NCBI GenBank assembly: GCA_905478035.1
Contig: CAJQGX010000025.1
Coordinates: 1-38,314, forward strand
Length of the DNA: 38,314 nucleotides
Direction of reading: 5' to 3'
Source of the DNA: an uncultured SAR86 cluster bacterium
Lineage (GTDB): Bacteria > Pseudomonadota > Gammaproteobacteria > Magnimaribacterales > D2472
The position numbers were made by a program, and so were the translations under genes. The notes beneath the pieces are model-generated. The model saw only the letters and a program-made list of their open reading frames with translations. It ran no database searches and was not told the DNA's origin. Shown here in pieces: positions 1 to 12,262 of the stretch (the stretch's first letter is position 1; every line of letters starts with the position of its first letter).

Positions 1-1817
1 GTAACTGACTTTGCTAGATTCCTTGGTTGATCAATATCTGTTCCTCTTAGTAAGGCGACTTCATATGAAAGAATCTGTAGAGGAATGTTATATACAATAG
101 GAGTTAAGAAGAAATCACATTTTGGCATATGAACAAGCTCACCAGCCTTAACATCCATTTTTACCGATGGATCAGCAAAAACATATAGCGTGCCACCTCT
201 TGCTTTTACTTCCTCAAGATTAGAAATTAATTTTTCAGCTATTTCGCTTTCAGGTGCCAATGCAATAACTGGCATATTCTCATCAATAAGAGCCAGTGGT
301 CCATGCTTTAACTCGCCTGCTGGGTATGCCTCTGCATGAATATAAGAAATCTCTTTAAGTTTTAAGGCGCCCTCTTTTGCAATTGGATAAAAAATTCCTC
401 TGCCTAAAAAAAGAGCATTATTCTTATTTGCAATACTTGGCGCTATTGCTGCGATTTGTTCTTTTTGCAGCAGTGATTCTGAAATTGTTTCTGGTAATAA
501 TCTTAGTGCATTAACAATTCTGCCTCTTAATTTGGGATTTAAGTCTTTGCTTTTGGCTAAAGAAAGAGCAAGCAACATAAGAGCAGCTAGCTGAGTGGTG
601 AACGCTTTGGTTGAGGCAACTCCAATTTCTGGACCAGCGTTAGTAAAAAGCACAAAGTCAGATTCTCTTGCTAGTGAACTTGTTGGAACATTACAAATAG
701 CTAGAGAAGCCAAATAATTCTTTTCTTTTGCGTAGCTCAGCGCTGCCAATGTGTCTGCAGTCTCTCCAGATTGAGAAATGGTTATGATTAATGAATCATC
801 ATCTACATGAGGGTTTCTATATCTGTATTCACTAGCGTAATCTATTTGACATGGGAGTTCAGCTATAGATGAAAACCAATTTGCTGCTACTCTTCCAGCA
901 TGCAGGCTAGTTCCACAAGCAACAATTTGTATTCGTTTAACTTTTGCAAAAATATCGCTAGAACCTAATCCAAAAATATTATCTAAGACATCCTCTCCAC
1001 CTATTCTTCCATCGATAGTATTGGATACTGCTTCAGGTTGTTCATAGATTTCTTTTTCCATAAAGTGTCTATAGTCACCTTTTGAGGTTGCTTGGTTTGA
1101 AATATCTATATGGGTTACTTCTCTGGTAACTTCTTTTTTAGAACTATCAAAAATTTTATAAGAGTTCGCTGATATTTCTGCAACATCTCCATCTTCTAGA
1201 AAGATAAAATCGTTTGTCATTTGTGCTATAGCTAAAGGGTCAGAGGCGGCAAACATTTCATCCGTGCCAAGGCCAATCAATAAAGGCGACTTGTTTCTTG
1301 CTACAACTAAATTAGTATTATCTTTAATGTCTATAGCAGCTATTGCATAAGCTCCTTCAAGTTTTTCTTTTGCTAAATACATTGCATCGAGCATGCTGTT
1401 ACCTTCATTCATATGCAGATCAAGTAAATGCGCTATAAGCTCTGAGTCGGTTTGGGATGAAAACTCATAGCCGTCGCTCATTAGGGATTCTCGCAAGTCC
1501 ACATAGTTTTCAATAATGCCGTTATGAACGATATATACAGAGTCTTTTGATTTATGTGGGTGGGCATTTATCTCTGAAGGCTCTCCATGAGTTGCCCATC
1601 TTGTATGCGCAATACCGAGCTTACTCTTTGGCTTTTCAGCAATCATTTTATCTTCGAGAAGCTGAACTTTACCTAGTGCGCGCAAGTGAGCAATAGATTC
1701 ATTTTGATGCAAGGCGATTCCTGCTGAGTCATAGCCTCTATATTCCATTTTATGGAGCCCTTGAACTAGTAATTTACCAACGTTTCTTGTTGATGCTGCA
1801 GCAATGATTCCGCACAT
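1..1817 (-). CDS. glmS: Glutamine--fructose-6-phosphate aminotransferase (3' end just outside window)
   Basis: Makes glucosamine-6-phosphate from fructose-6-phosphate and glutamine, the first step toward UDP-GlcNAc for peptidoglycan and LPS. The reading frame starts at ATG 1815-1817 and stays open through base 1, giving 605 codons. The last readable residues, DQPRNLAKSVT, match the usual GlmS C-terminus, so only two or three codons plus the stop should be missing. Visible features: MCGII at the N-terminus (Cys2 becomes the N-terminal nucleophile of the glutaminase domain), HTRWATHG at residues 71-78, then two SIS sugar-isomerase domains, the first with CGTSLHAG. It starts 2 bases after the glmU stop, so the two genes are probably cotranscribed as the tail of the atp operon. 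Length and motifs are normal for the family. Confidence 0.97.
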   Translation of the reverse strand, partial: MCGIIAAASTRNVGKLLVQGLHKMEYRGYDSAGIALHQNESIAHLRALGKVQLLEDKMIAEKPKSKLGIAHTRWATHGEPSEINAHPHKSKDSVYIVHNGIIENYVDLRESLMSDGYEFSSQTDSELIAHLLDLHMNEGNSMLDAMYLAKEKLEGAYAIAAIDIKDNTNLVVARNKSPLLIGLGTDEMFAASDPLAIAQMTNDFIFLEDGDVAEISANSYKIFDSSKKEVTREVTHIDISNQATSKGDYRHFMEKEIYEQPEAVSNTIDGRIGGEDVLDNIFGLGSSDIFAKVKRIQIVACGTSLHAGRVAANWFSSIAELPCQIDYASEYRYRNPHVDDDSLIITISQSGETADTLAALSYAKEKNYLASLAICNVPTSSLARESDFVLFTNAGPEIGVASTKAFTTQLAALMLLALSLAKSKDLNPKLRGRIVNALRLLPETISESLLQKEQIAAIAPSIANKNNALFLGRGIFYPIAKEGALKLKEISYIHAEAYPAGELKHGPLALIDENMPVIALAPESEIAEKLISNLEEVKARGGTLYVFADPSVKMDVKAGELVHMPKCDFFLTPIVYNIPLQILSYEVALLRGTDIDQPRNLAKSV

Positions 1818-1819
1818 AT

Positions 1820-3175
1820 TTAATCCTTTTTCTTAGACCAATCTTTTTTATTTTCTTGTTTTGCTCTACCAAAACCAAGAGCATTATCAGGGACATCTTT
1901 ATTGATAACCGAGCCCGCAGCAACTGTTGCGTTTGAACCAACAGTAACAGGTGCAACTAATGATGAATTGCTTCCAATAAAACTTCCGTCTCCAATAACA
2001 GTTTTGTGTTTATCTTTGCCATCATAATTACAAGTTATTGTTCCAGCTCCGATGTTGGTACCTTCACCCACTTCGGTATCGCCAAGATAAGTAAAGTGAT
2101 TTGCTTTAGATCCTTTGCCAAGAGTAGAGTTTTTGGTTTCAACAAAATTTCCAACCTTAGCTGTATTTTCTATTATACTTCCCACTCGCAACCTTGCATA
2201 AGGACCAATAACACAATCGTCCCCAATAATTGCTTGATCGATATGTGAAAAGGGTTCGATTTTAGAATTGCTTCCAATGACAGAGTCTTTGATAATTGTA
2301 TTTGGACCTATTGAAACATTGTCTCCAAGTGTAACTGTTCCCTCTAAAATTACATTGACATCTATGGAACAATCTTTTCCAGCAGTAACATCCCCTCTAA
2401 TATCTAGTCTAGATTTATCAGATATAGTAACGCCTTGATTGAAAAGTTCCTCTGAATTCATTTTTCTATAAATGGCCTCTAGTTGTGCTAGTTCTTGTTT
2501 GCTATTTGCTCCCTTAACTTCATCGTTCGAAGCATTATATGTTTTTATTTTAATACCATTTTGGCTCAAAATTGAAACTAAATCAGTTAAATAGTATTCA
2601 TTTGCTGCATTATCATTCTTAATCTCTTTCAAACCCTCTTCTATAAGATCTTTAGAACCGCATAAAACGCCAGTAAAAATTTCATTAATTTCTTTATCAG
2701 ACTCCGAAGCGTCTTTCTCTTCAACTATAGCAAGAGCATGGCCACTTGCGTCTTTCTTAACTCTTCCATAACCAAATGGGTTATCTAAAACAGTGGTTAG
2801 GATTGAAAGGCCGCTATCTGATGATTTTATTAAATTATCTAATGTTTCTCTTCTTATGAGTGGGACGTCTCCATATAAGACAAGAATTTTAGAAGCACTA
2901 ACAGTTGACTTTAGGCCACACTTTACTGCATCACCGGTACCAATTGCCATAGGCTGCTCAGCAATAGAGATGTTTAAAGAATAATTTTTTGATTCTTCAA
3001 TAATTGATTCTTTGTCATAACCAACGACCAAAGTAATATCTGGGCTAATAGATCCAGCAGTGGCGCATATTTTTTGTAACATAGAGCTACCCCCAACCTT
3101 TTGAAGGGCTTTAGCTCTATTTGATTTCATTCTTGAGCCTTCTCCGGCTGCAAGTATTATGGTGTGTAAGCTCAC
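1820..3175 (-). CDS. glmU: Bifunctional UDP-N-acetylglucosamine pyrophosphorylase / glucosamine-1-phosphate acetyltransferase
   Basis: Acetylates glucosamine-1-phosphate and then couples it to UTP, giving UDP-GlcNAc in the cytoplasm. The 451 residues have the family's two parts: an N-terminal nucleotidyltransferase (about 1-225) and a C-terminal left-handed beta-helix of hexapeptide repeats, with NYDGKDKHKT and GAGTITCNYDG near the acetyltransferase site. The start is GTG at 3173-3175; no better start lies nearby. The nucleotide-binding signature is slightly divergent: LAAGEGSRM where GTRM is usual, followed by SNRAKALQ where most homologues have a Leu-Pro-Lys core. The signature lysine is kept. 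It sits 26 bases after atpC and 2 bases before glmS, the classic atpC-glmU-glmS order. Function is confident despite the signature changes. Confidence 0.96.
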   Translation of the reverse strand: MSLHTIILAAGEGSRMKSNRAKALQKVGGSSMLQKICATAGSISPDITLVVGYDKESIIEESKNYSLNISIAEQPMAIGTGDAVKCGLKSTVSASKILVLYGDVPLIRRETLDNLIKSSDSGLSILTTVLDNPFGYGRVKKDASGHALAIVEEKDASESDKEINEIFTGVLCGSKDLIEEGLKEIKNDNAANEYYLTDLVSILSQNGIKIKTYNASNDEVKGANSKQELAQLEAIYRKMNSEELFNQGVTISDKSRLDIRGDVTAGKDCSIDVNVILEGTVTLGDNVSIGPNTIIKDSVIGSNSKIEPFSHIDQAIIGDDCVIGPYARLRVGSIIENTAKVGNFVETKNSTLGKGSKANHFTYLGDTEVGEGTNIGAGTITCNYDGKDKHKTVIGDGSFIGSNSSLVAPVTVGSNATVAAGSVINKDVPDNALGFGRAKQENKKDWSKKKD

Positions 3176-3201
3176 AGTAATTTAAATATTAAATATCTAC
3201 C

Positions 3202-3615
3202 TTACTGGTTTTTACGTAGTTTTTGAATAGTTTTTAATCTTGCTACAGCTTCGGCTAGTTGAGCAGCTGCTTTAGCATAGTCTAAAGTCGCATCTTTATT
3301 GGCTAAGTCTTGTTCTGCTGATTCTTTTGCTTTAATTGCTTCGGCTTCATCTAGACTGTCTGCTCTTTCAGCAGTATCGGATAATACTGTTACAAGATCT
3401 GGTTGGATTTCTAAAAACCCACCTGAACAAAAAAATGCCTCTTCTTCAGATCCATTTTGAACCCTGACTGGCCCTGCAGCTAATCCAGTTAATAATGGCG
3501 TATGACCAGGAGCGATACCAAGCTCACCAAGAGATCCTGTTGCATAAACCATAGTGGCTTCGCCAGAATATATTTCTTCATTAGAAGAAACTATGTTGAT
3601 CTTGATTGTGCTCAT
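3202..3615 (-). CDS. atpC: F1Fo ATP synthase subunit epsilon
   Basis: Central-stalk subunit of F1 that binds gamma and the c-ring and damps ATP hydrolysis. The 137 residues show the N-terminal beta-sandwich, with the conserved stretch GELGIAPGHTPLLTGL at roughly 30-45, followed by a C-terminal helical hairpin rich in Ala, Glu and Lys. Length is typical (E. coli 139). The start codon ATG lies 2 bases after the atpD stop, so translation is probably coupled. It is the last ATP synthase gene; glmU follows after 26 bases with no visible terminator, so read-through into glmUS is likely. Confidence 0.97.
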   Translation of the reverse strand: MSTIKINIVSSNEEIYSGEATMVYATGSLGELGIAPGHTPLLTGLAAGPVRVQNGSEEEAFFCSGGFLEIQPDLVTVLSDTAERADSLDEAEAIKAKESAEQDLANKDATLDYAKAAAQLAEAVARLKTIQKLRKNQ

Positions 3616-3617
3616 AG

Positions 3618-5889
<2,272 letters not shown>

Positions 5890-5902
5890 TATTTGTCTTT
5901 AA

Positions 5903-7447
5903 TTAAAAGGTTTGTGTTTTTTTAAAGTCTTCAACCAATGCTGTGAACTGGCTTTCAATATCATCATTCCAATCGCCTGTTGAATTAATCTGTTGTTCTA
6001 GCTCTGATTTTTCAGCAGTTAAATACCCGTGAAGTGCTTCTTCAAAGTCCAATATTTTCTCAACTTCAACGTCAGCCATGTAACCCCTATCAGCTGCAAA
6101 CAAACTCAATGCTTGTTGCGCAACACTCATTGGTGCATATTGTTTTTGCTTCAGAAGTTCTGTGAAAGCCTTACCATTTGCTAATTGCTGTTTTGTAGCA
6201 TCATCTAAATCTGAGGCAAATTGAGAGAAAGCAGCAAGCTCACGATATTGAGCTAAAGCAGTTCTTACACCACCAGCTAGTTTCTTCATTATCTTTGTTT
6301 GTGCGGAGCCACCAACCCTTGAAACAGATAGGCCGGGATTAATAGCAGGCCTTATACCAGAGTTAAATAATTCTGTTTCTAAATAGATTTGTCCATCTGT
6401 AATAGAAATTACATTTGTTGGAACAAAAGCAGAAACGTCTCCTGCTAATGTTTCAATAATTGGCAGTGCTGTTAATGAGCCTGTCTTGCCTTTTACTTTT
6501 CCGCCAGTAACTTGTTCTACATAATCTGCATTAACTCTAGCAGCTCTTTCTAATAATCTTGAATGTAGATAGAACACATCTCCAGGATATGCTTCTCTTC
6601 CTGGAGGCCTTTTAAGAAGTAATGATACCTGCCTGTAAGCAACCGCCTGTTTTGAAAGATCATCATAAACGATAAGTGCATCTTCACCCTTGTCTCTGAA
6701 ATACTCGCCCATTGAACAACCAGAATAAGCTGATAAATACTGCATTGGTGCAGGATCAGCCGCTGTAGCTGAAACAACAATCGTGTGATCCATTGCGCCA
6801 TACTCTTCTAATTTTCTTACAACATTAGCTACTGTTGATTGTTTTTGGCCAATAGCAACATAAATACATTTAACCCCAGTTCCTTTCTGGTTAATAATTG
6901 CATCGATTGCAACTGCTGTTTTACCTGTTTGTCTGTCACCAATAATTAATTCTCTTTGGCCTCTTCCAATTGGCACCATGGCATCAACAGCCTTCAGTCC
7001 AATCTGAACAGGCTGATCTACTGATTGACGAGCAATAACACCAGGCGCTACAACCTCAACAGGCGCAGTTCCTTCTGCTTTAATCTCGCCTTTACCATCA
7101 ATAGGAGCTCCTAATGTATTTACAACTCTTCCAAGAAGAGCCTCTCCAACAGGAACCTCTAAAACCTTGCCTGTGCAAAGCGCCTTTTGACCCTCTACAA
7201 GCTCTAAGTAATCGCCAAGAACAACTGCACCAACAGAGTCTTGTTCTAAGTTAAGCGCCATTCCTTTAGTGCCGTTTTCAAATTCTATAACTTCACCATA
7301 CATAACATCACCCATGCCATGTATTCTCACAATACCGTCAGATACGCTGACGATAATGCCTTCATTTTTTCTTTCTGCCGAAAGATCAAGTCCAGCGATT
7401 TTCTCTTTTAGAACGCTAGAAATTTCTGATGGATTTAATTGACTCAT
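5903..7447 (-). CDS. atpA: F1Fo ATP synthase subunit alpha
   Basis: Non-catalytic nucleotide-binding subunit of the F1 hexamer. The 514 residues (E. coli 513) start [17 protein letters not shown], the N-terminal delta-binding stretch. Visible motifs: Walker [10 protein letters not shown] near residue 170, [17 protein letters not shown] (Walker B and the visible part of the catalytic interface), and the family signature [17 protein letters not shown] with the conserved arginine at the catalytic interface. Nine bases separate it from atpH upstream and 13 from atpG downstream. Nothing unusual. Confidence 0.98.
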   Translation of the reverse strand: MSQLNPSEISSVLKEKIAGLDLSAERKNEGIIVSVSDGIVRIHGMGDVMYGEVIEFENGTKGMALNLEQDSVGAVVLGDYLELVEGQKALCTGKVLEVPVGEALLGRVVNTLGAPIDGKGEIKAEGTAPVEVVAPGVIARQSVDQPVQIGLKAVDAMVPIGRGQRELIIGDRQTGKTAVAIDAIINQKGTGVKCIYVAIGQKQSTVANVVRKLEEYGAMDHTIVVSATAADPAPMQYLSAYSGCSMGEYFRDKGEDALIVYDDLSKQAVAYRQVSLLLKRPPGREAYPGDVFYLHSRLLERAARVNADYVEQVTGGKVKGKTGSLTALPIIETLAGDVSAFVPTNVISITDGQIYLETELFNSGIRPAINPGLSVSRVGGSAQTKIMKKLAGGVRTALAQYRELAAFSQFASDLDDATKQQLANGKAFTELLKQKQYAPMSVAQQALSLFAADRGYMADVEVEKILDFEEALHGYLTAEKSELEQQINSTGDWNDDIESQFTALVEDFKKTQTF

Positions 7448-7456
7448 TTTTTCACC

Positions 7457-7993
7457 TTAAAAATTTAATTGGTTTACAAGTTTGTTGACCTTTCCTCTTA
7501 TAGAAAGATCTAAAGTTTCGTCACCTACCTTAATAGATAAGCCGCCCATCATTTTTGGGTCTTTTGAAAAATATATATTTGCGTCCTTGCCATAAGAACT
7601 TCTTAGCTTTGCCTCAATGCTCTCTTTGGCATCATCACTTGGATCTGTTGCAACAAAAACTTCTATTGAGTTTTGGTCTTTATGCTTTTCTAATAGTTCT
7701 TGATAAATCGAATATATTGGATGGAGAAGGTTTAATCTTTTATTCTCAGCCAATATTGCAAGGAGTTTTTTCGATGTATCTAAAATACTGTCATCAAAAA
7801 GCTTAACTAAAATATCTACAACCTCTTGTCTTGATAAGACGGGATTTTCAATTGTATCTATCACCTCTTTAGACTCAGAAGCTATAGCCATTATTTTTAG
7901 CTCATCAGCCATGCTGTCTAAATTACTTGATTCAAGCGCCGAAGAAAATAGTGCCTTCGCGTATGGTCTTGCAAGTGGGGTGAGTTCAATCAT
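7457..7993 (-). CDS. atpH: F1Fo ATP synthase subunit delta
   Basis: Peripheral-stalk subunit that ties the b dimer to the top of the F1 alpha subunits. The 178 residues (E. coli 177) show LARPYAKALFSSA at the N-terminus, the conserved helical bundle, and the C-terminal signature MMGGLSIKVGDETLDLSIRG with the typical Gly-Gly and D-x-S pattern. It lies 3 bases after the atpF stop and 9 before atpA, so it is in the operon. The sequence is more Lys/Asn/Ile-rich than the core F1 subunits, as expected for a fast-evolving subunit in an AT-rich genome. Confidence 0.96.
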   Translation of the reverse strand: MIELTPLARPYAKALFSSALESSNLDSMADELKIMAIASESKEVIDTIENPVLSRQEVVDILVKLFDDSILDTSKKLLAILAENKRLNLLHPIYSIYQELLEKHKDQNSIEVFVATDPSDDAKESIEAKLRSSYGKDANIYFSKDPKMMGGLSIKVGDETLDLSIRGKVNKLVNQLNF

Positions 7994-7996
7994 TGT

Positions 7997-8467
7997 CTAT
8001 AAATCCTCTGCTGCCTTCTTCAAAATAGCATCATGTTTTTCTGGAGATATCTCATCTCCAAGGATTTTTTGAGTTGTATCAATAATAATCTCAGACATTT
8101 GCTGTCTTAACTCTTCTTTTGCTTTGTTGGTTTCATTCTCAATAGATGTTGATGCTGAAGTCATAATTTTTTCAGCCTCTTCTTCGGCTTTAGACGAAGC
8201 ATCTCCGACAATTTGCGATGCTCTGGCATTGGCTTTCTTCAGAATTTCTGCAGCCTCTGTTTTGGCTTGATCCATTTCTTTGTCAAAAGCTAATTTAGCT
8301 TCTTCAAGCGAATCATCTGCTTTTTTAGCAGCCTCTAGTCCATCAGATATCTTTTTTTCTCTTTCTTGCATGACTTCCAAGATAGGCGGATAGACATATT
8401 TCCAGCATATAGCTACAAATACAATCATCACGACTGCTTGGGCAAGTAAGGTTGCGTTTATATTCAT
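7997..8467 (-). CDS. atpF: F1Fo ATP synthase subunit b
   Basis: Membrane-anchored stator stalk subunit. The 156 residues (E. coli 156) have one N-terminal membrane segment (about 5-27, ALLAQAVVMIVFVAICWKY) followed by a long charged coiled coil rich in Ala, Glu and Lys, the expected form for subunit b. Only one b-type gene is seen, so the stalk should be a homodimer, as in E. coli. It lies 11 bases after atpE and 3 before atpH. Confidence 0.97.
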   Translation of the reverse strand: MNINATLLAQAVVMIVFVAICWKYVYPPILEVMQEREKKISDGLEAAKKADDSLEEAKLAFDKEMDQAKTEAAEILKKANARASQIVGDASSKAEEEAEKIMTSASTSIENETNKAKEELRQQMSEIIIDTTQKILGDEISPEKHDAILKKAAEDL

Positions 8468-8478
8468 TCTTTAAATTT

Positions 8479-9961
<1,483 letters not shown>

Positions 9962-9996
9962 AAGGTCTATGTTTTTGTATAAATGTATTGGCGGGA

Positions 9997-10025
9997 ATTA
10001 TAGAAATTTATGGCCTTATAAACAA
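9997..10025 (-). promoter_or_regulatory. Sigma70-type promoter of the atp operon
   Basis: Read on the minus strand: TTGTTT (10020-10025), a 17-base spacer, then a perfect TATAAT (9997-10002). Spacing is ideal and the -10 perfect; the -35 keeps only TTG. Transcription would start near 9990 and leave a short leader before the atpI TTG at 9961. It lies in the 88-base gap between parB and atpI, so atp expression need not depend on read-through from parB. The coxB promoter has the same -35 hexamer, spacing and -10. Confidence 0.75.
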
Positions 10026-10049
10026 GTTGTTTTCACATTAATTTGTATA

Positions 10050-10892
10050 TCAATCTGTTAACTTAGAGATGATGTTTTCAAGCTCATCTGATGTGTTATA
10101 GGTGATAACAACTTTTCCATTTTTTTTATTTTTTGCTTCGATTTCAACCTTGTGCCCGAAAGCCTCTGACATCTCTTGCTCAATATTTAAAAGGTCTGTG
10201 TCTTTGCTTTTTTTGACGCCGGTCTTTGTTCCTTTCTTTTTGTTGGCTATGTTGCTTAAGTCTTTGACCGTAAGTTTGTTTTTTACTATATTTTCAGCTG
10301 CCAGCTCGGCCTCTTTTGGGTCTAGTGATGCTAATAGCTTGGCGTGTCCTTTTTCTATTTGTCCAGAGGAGAGAAGATCCAAAACCTTTGCTGGAAGTGA
10401 TAAAAGCCTAAGGGAGTTAGCTATTGTGCTTCTGGCTTTTCCTGTAGATGATGCTACTTCATCCTGTGTGAGGCCAAACTCTCTTTTTAACCTATCATAA
10501 CCCCTTGCCTCTTCAACAGCATTAAGATCCTCTCTTTGAAGATTTTCAATTAGAGCAGACTCTAATGCGTCTTGGTCTTTTTTTTGATCAACAAGGCATG
10601 GTATTGTTTTTAACCCAGCTTTTTTTGATGCCCTTAACCGCCTTTCTCCTGCAATTACTTCATATTTGTTTAGACCAAGCTCTCTGACTAAAATCGGAGA
10701 AAGCACGCCGTGGTTTTTAATTGACTCAGTTAGTTCTAGAAGTTTTTCTTCGTCAAAGTTAGATCTCGGTTGAAACCTGCCAGCATTAATAGATGACACC
10801 TCGACATCTTTAACAGTTCTTTGGTTTGATGTGCTTGATGATCCCAATAATGCATCAAGTCCTCTATTCAAAATTTTTCCATCTTCAGACAT
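10050..10892 (-). CDS. parB: Chromosome partitioning protein ParB
   Basis: CTP-dependent clamp that loads at parS sites near the origin and works with ParA in chromosome segregation. It has 280 residues. Visible: the N-terminal CTPase motif GERRLRASKKAG, the ALIENLQREDLNAVEEARGY stretch, then a helix-turn-helix (LTQDEVASSTGKARSTIANSL) for parS binding, a Lys-rich linker and a C-terminal dimerisation domain ending SDELENIISKLTD. The start ATG overlaps the parA stop by 8 bases. A parS-like palindrome is present in the same window at 21304-21319, inside recF, so the complete ParABS set is here. Confidence 0.97.
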   Translation of the reverse strand: MSEDGKILNRGLDALLGSSSTSNQRTVKDVEVSSINAGRFQPRSNFDEEKLLELTESIKNHGVLSPILVRELGLNKYEVIAGERRLRASKKAGLKTIPCLVDQKKDQDALESALIENLQREDLNAVEEARGYDRLKREFGLTQDEVASSTGKARSTIANSLRLLSLPAKVLDLLSSGQIEKGHAKLLASLDPKEAELAAENIVKNKLTVKDLSNIANKKKGTKTGVKKSKDTDLLNIEQEMSEAFGHKVEIEAKNKKNGKVVITYNTSDELENIISKLTD

Positions 10893-11646
10893 ATTCGACC
10901 TTCCTTATTAGTTCTCCAGCGAGTGCTAGATAGGCTTTTGCGCCATATGAGCTCGGCATATATTTTACACCTGATATTCCGTGACTAGGCGCCTCTGCAA
11001 GCTTTATATTTCTTGGTATTAGGGTATTAAAAACTAGGTTTGAAAAATGGGACTCAAGCTCATCCGAAACCTCTTTAGCCAAGTTATTTCTCATATCAAC
11101 CATTGTTCGAACTATTCCAATAACCCTATTATTTGACAGATTTTTATCAGATAGTGATTGAATTGTCTCCATCAGACCAGTCACACCCTCAAGGGAGTAA
11201 TACTCGCACTGAAGAGGGATAAGTGTTCCTGAAGCAGCAAATAGAGCCTCTATGGTTAATTGATTTAAGGTTGGCGGTGTGTCTATGATTGTATAGTCAT
11301 ATTTATCTTTTAAGGCTTCTAGTTCTTTTGATAAGAAAGATTGTTTGTTATTTTCTCGTATTCCAACCTCTAAAGCTATTAGCTCTTGTCCACCAGGCAA
11401 AAGATCATAATCGTCTGAGGATTTGTAAATACATTCCATTATTTGTATATTTTCAAAAAACAGGTTGTATAAAGTATTGGGTTTGTTTTCTTTAATGCCT
11501 GCTGCCGTGGTGGCATTCCCTTGGGGGTCTAGGTCGATTAATAATACTTTTCTCTTTGTTGCGGCTAGGCTTGCTGCAAGATTAACTGCAGTTGTTGTTT
11601 TACCAACTCCACCTTTTTGGTTTGCTATAGCTAAAACTTTATTCAT
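10885..11646 (-). CDS. parA: Chromosome partitioning ATPase ParA
   Basis: Deviant-Walker ATPase that binds nucleoid DNA and moves ParB-parS complexes. The 253 residues have KGGVGKTTT at 11-19 (the signature lysine and the P-loop lysine), DLDPQGNAT for the A' motif, and TIIDTPPTL for Walker B. The length is that of the chromosomal Soj-type ParA without an N-terminal DNA-binding domain. Start ATG overlaps the rsmG stop by 8 bases and its stop overlaps parB by 8. The partition call, rather than MinD or another member, is fixed by the adjacent parB. Confidence 0.97.
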   Translation of the reverse strand: MNKVLAIANQKGGVGKTTTAVNLAASLAATKRKVLLIDLDPQGNATTAAGIKENKPNTLYNLFFENIQIMECIYKSSDDYDLLPGGQELIALEVGIRENNKQSFLSKELEALKDKYDYTIIDTPPTLNQLTIEALFAASGTLIPLQCEYYSLEGVTGLMETIQSLSDKNLSNNRVIGIVRTMVDMRNNLAKEVSDELESHFSNLVFNTLIPRNIKLAEAPSHGISGVKYMPSSYGAKAYLALAGELIRKVEYV

Positions 11647-12262
11647 TTGGTTTTATTTGTAAAAAATGCCTTTCAACCCCTATGCTCCCTATCTCGATTA
11701 TTTCACACTTATATTTGTTTGTGTTTATAGAATTTAATTCTTCAACGATTTTCTCTTTTCTTCCTTTTAAAAGTAAATATTTTCCATTAGCGGAGAGATT
11801 TTTTTGTGTAAGATTTAAAATATTTTCTGCAGAAGAAAATGCTCTTGCTGTTATTAGGTCATAGGTCCCAAGATTGTTTTTTTCGTTTATTGTTGTCTTG
11901 ATTACATTTGTATTTTTGAGGCCTAAGAGATCAATCATTTTATTAAGAAAATAGCATTTTTTTTGGTTTTTTTCTAACAGGCTGTTTTGTGTTTTTGGGC
12001 AAAATATCCCTATTAGAATGCCAGGAAAGCCACCACCCGAACCCAAGTCAAGCACCGACCCTCCCTCTTGTATTTGTTTAATTAAGGGCAGGCAGTCTAT
12101 AACATCCTTTTTGAAAACTTCTTCTTTGTTCTCTCTAACAAATATGTTGTGTTTTTTATTAAAGATGAGTGCCTCGTCAACAAAACTGTTTACTTGGGAG
12201 ACTTGTTTCTCTGAAATTTTATTGTGATGTTCTTTTAAAAGCTTTGTGAAATGATCATCCAT
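11639..12262 (-). CDS. rsmG: 16S rRNA (guanine527-N7)-methyltransferase
   Basis: Methylates N7 of G527 in 16S rRNA using S-adenosylmethionine. The 207 residues show the SAM-binding motif [17 protein letters not shown] around residues 68-84 and the conserved ITARAFSS stretch further on. The protein is rich in Lys and Asn, more than the ATP synthase subunits. It overlaps mnmG upstream and parA downstream by 8 bases each, so this is one tightly coupled unit. Position and motifs agree; the start is ATG with MDDHFTKLL. Confidence 0.95.
   Translation of the reverse strand: MDDHFTKLLKEHHNKISEKQVSQVNSFVDEALIFNKKHNIFVRENKEEVFKKDVIDCLPLIKQIQEGGSVLDLGSGGGFPGILIGIFCPKTQNSLLEKNQKKCYFLNKMIDLLGLKNTNVIKTTINEKNNLGTYDLITARAFSSAENILNLTQKNLSANGKYLLLKGRKEKIVEELNSINTNKYKCEIIEIGSIGVERHFLQIKPNE

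Noticed and set aside
10102-10500. 132-codon open frame on the plus strand opposite parB
   Set aside because: It mirrors the antisense of a well-supported parB, has Ser/Phe-rich low-complexity composition and no ribosome binding site or motif.
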